From NCBI GenBank assembly GCA_018873245.2, contig JAEMBT020000002.1, positions 11,778,001 to 11,842,000 on the forward strand: a stretch of DNA of 64,000 bases, in the 5' to 3' direction. Within the stretch, counting starts at the first letter, position 1; each line of letters begins with the position of its first letter. Positions 61,605-64,000 of the stretch are shown one piece after another. Made by a program: the position numbers and the translations under genes. This DNA is from Archegozetes longisetosus. Lineage: Eukaryota > Arthropoda > Arachnida > Sarcoptiformes > Trhypochthoniidae. The notes under the pieces are model-generated. The model was not told the DNA's origin and did not search any database. It worked only from the letters and a program-made list of their open reading frames with translations.

Positions 61605-64000
61605 ATGACTGAAATAACAAACGAAAATTTTGACAGAATGTTTCCAACAATCAAGAATTGCATAAAAACTTCATCTTTTATCGGTTATTATTACTGTTTA
61701 CATTATTTTGGTTACAACAATTGCTGCTGTTATTTCATATAATTCAATAAATATTAACTTTTTTTTTATTGATAGCAATTGACACTGAGTTGACGGGACT
61801 TGTATCGAGTCCAGCTGTGAGTCCGAGTCTTTTCGATACAGTGGACCAAAGATATGAAAAGCAAAGAATTTCTGCTAAGAATTTCATAATATGTCAAATC
61901 GGACTCTCTTTGTATACAATAGATCAAACGTCCAACACGTATTCAACCATTTATTACATTTGAACTAATGCTTCTCCATTGATTCGATCTCTAATTTTAA
62001 TGTATTTTTTTTTATATTATTTAAGGTACGAAGCAAAGACGTATTCATTTTATTTGTGTCCGCGATCTCTGACTAATGAGTTAAAGTCATTCACAATGGA
62101 CTCGTCTGCCATTGAATTTCTTTGCTACAATCAGTTCGACTTCAATAAAGTATTTCTAACTTTTTCTTCTAATGTTACTATATAAGTAAAACAATTTGAT
62201 TTTGTTTAAATAGTTCGCAAAAAATGGCATCAGTTATTTGAATGAGATTCAAGAACAACATTTAAGGGATAATTTCAGCGACTATCTAGAGATTGATGTC
62301 TCAAACTGTTCACTGAACTATGAAAAATTAAGTTCACAAATATCTCAATGGATCTCAAATCGTAAATCTAACAACAACTGTGGCAACCAATTAGTTCTCA
62401 ATTGCAAGCCTAGCGTCAACTCTTTAACTAATTTCGCGTTTATAAATGCCTTACGCAACAATTTCAGATCAATTTGGGTCCAACAAGTAGATAATAAATT
62501 TGTAGTAAGGTTAGCTGATCTCAACGAACGTATTAAACTGATGAAAAATGCAGAACTTGAAGAAGAAACTGTTATTAATAAAATGATAGGATTTTCTCAA
62601 GTATTCAAATGCTTAGTGGAAGCTAGAAAACCAATTGTCGGACACAACATGATTATGGACTTACTTTTGATGTATAATCACTTTTATAGACCACTTCCAA
62701 GTGAGGCATCGAATTACTATCATTCAAAATCTTTTCTATAATTATATGATCTAAATTTTGTTAGAGAAACTCCAAGAATTCAAGTCATCCTTACATTCTT
62801 TGTTTCCGTATATTTTTGACACAAAGTGTATTTTGTTTAATGAAAAAAAGGTTCTTCAGTTAAATTTATTATGAATAGTTCGATCGCCAATTCAACTTTG
62901 TTTTGAAATTTTATTTAGAATTTATCAGAAATAGCACATATCATCAAATTGAGAAGTCTGGGAGAAATTTACACCGAATTATTGAATGATGAGATCGCCA
63001 ATGGTTTCAAGAACTCGCCGAAAATACAACAATTCACCGATAAAGATCATAGCGGTTAGGATGAGTTTATCATGCATGAGTTGAACAGTTGATATCTTGC
63101 AAGTTGTCATTATTTTATTCGAATATAGCTTTCTTGGACTACTCACCACATGACGCAGGCTTTGATGCTTACGCAACAGGTTTTGGTAAAGCATTCTAAT
63201 CTTGTGTTCTATGCAACTGTATTCTGATTGATTTTTTGTATGATTAGTTTTCACAAAAATTGGACATATCTTAATGCTTAAAAATCAAGGGTTTGTTCGA
63301 TTGAATATTCTAGAGAGTGTATATATTCATTAGTATTAATCATTTTTGGTAATTTGTTAGTCAAGGAAATGGTCAAATCTCTCACAGTTGGTTTGAATTC
63401 ATGAAAGCCGTTGAAAAGCACTGTAATAAAGTTAATTTGATTCGCGCTAACATACATTATATGGTATACACATTTTGCTAACAATTTAATATTTCTAACA
63501 TGAAAATAATTAGCTTAGAATTTATTCAAAATTTAGTGCATAGTAGAAGCCGATCCCTTATCTGTTAGACCGCAATGGCTTTACGCCCAAAGCAAAACTA
63601 AAGATTCGAAACTTTCATTGTCTAAAGTGAGCTTTAACATAATTTTTAAATTTTTTATTGATCTGTTAATATACCTGCATTTATCTTAACTAAAATTAAC
63701 GCTCTTTGAACAGTTGAGTTGTATACTTTCCTCTTTTGGGACATCTGATATGAAACCTATTGAAAATAATGTAGTACTGATCGCTGTTAGTAGTCATGGA
63801 ATGTAAGTATAACATTTGAGAATCTCCACAATTAACAGAAATTATACTCTAATTTTATAAGTCCTATAGAATTATTGCGTATTGGTTAGCATTTAAGAAA
63901 AGGTGTTAGATGTTTGATATTTAACTAAGACCTTGAGATCTTGTGGTATATTTTATTTTTGGCTTTTGGCGGCTCTACTAATTCGTAACACAATCGAAGC
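61605..64000 (+). CDS. PNLDC1: PNLDC1/PARN-family 3'-5' exoribonuclease, 3' end outside window
   Basis: Exons 61605-61683, 61776-61938, 62026-62149, 62214-62700, 62765-62850, 62919-63054, 63129-63185, 63248-63316, 63366-63463, 63537-63626, 63714-63802 and possibly 63870-63902 give about 503 residues with consistent phases. DEDDh catalytic residues are visible: FIAIDTELTGL (Asp, Glu), PIVGHNMIMDLLLMYNHFYR (Asp) and HDAGFDAYATG (His, Asp). Other family blocks are FIICQIGLSLYTID, YSFYLCPRS, NQFDFNKFAKNGISYLNE, SLHSLFPYIFDTK and HCNKVNLIRANI. The spacing and the VNLIRA block resemble PNLDC1, the enzyme that trims piRNA 3' ends, more than PARN. PNLDC1 carries a C-terminal membrane anchor, which would lie at or past the right edge. 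The 63316/63366 junction and the last exon are less certain. Confidence 0.85.

Overview
This is AT-rich animal nuclear DNA. Multi-exon genes, short GT-AG introns mixed with multi-kilobase ones, and the gene content point to an invertebrate, most likely an arthropod and possibly a mite or other chelicerate. That assignment is inference: it rests on arthropod-type Ly6 proteins (one crok-like), a TATA plus TCAGTC initiator promoter, and a PNLDC1-type trimmer nuclease. I see no prokaryotic or viral genes and no CRISPR array, rRNA or tRNA.

Layout. (1) 1-23,643, minus strand: most of a giant sarcomeric gene, UNC-89/obscurin. Reading 3' to 5' on the plus strand, the exons give a start codon, a Ser/Arg/Asp-rich N terminus, a Lys/Ser-rich exon, SH3, DH (RhoGEF), PH, an acidic linker, about 30 Ig domains, Fn3, two more Ig domains and the start of a protein kinase domain cut by the window edge. 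I could assign 30 exons whose phases all agree except for one surplus base inside the PH exon. (2) 25,533-29,011: two head-to-head Ly6/uPAR genes, one crok-like on minus and one on plus, sharing intron phases. (3) 29-36.3 kb: mostly empty. (4) 36,521-38,934, plus: complete inositol-3-phosphate synthase with a recognisable core promoter and poly(A) signal. (5) 41,411-50,529, minus: a small KASH-domain (LINC complex) protein with one spectrin-like repeat, split by a 5.9 kb intron. (6) 50.5-57.1 kb: empty. (7) 57.1-58.0 kb, minus: a decayed Ser/Thr kinase pseudogene. (8) 58,653-64,000: a compact cluster in which GLOD4 (plus) and OXSM (minus) overlap tail to tail and OXSM and PNLDC1 (plus) diverge; PNLDC1 runs off the right edge.

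The genes do not form one pathway. They are a muscle scaffold/signalling giant, two GPI-type surface proteins, an inositol biosynthetic enzyme, a nuclear-envelope anchor, a glyoxalase-like protein, mitochondrial fatty-acid synthesis and small-RNA 3' trimming. The observations most worth checking are the near-perfect 591 bp two-Ig duplication, the apparent frameshift in the PH exon, the half-length Ig domain, the minimal KASH protein, the kinase pseudogene and the overlapping GLOD4/OXSM ends. I did not find a convincing wholly new system. All exon boundaries were read by eye from splice consensus, phase and protein family pattern.
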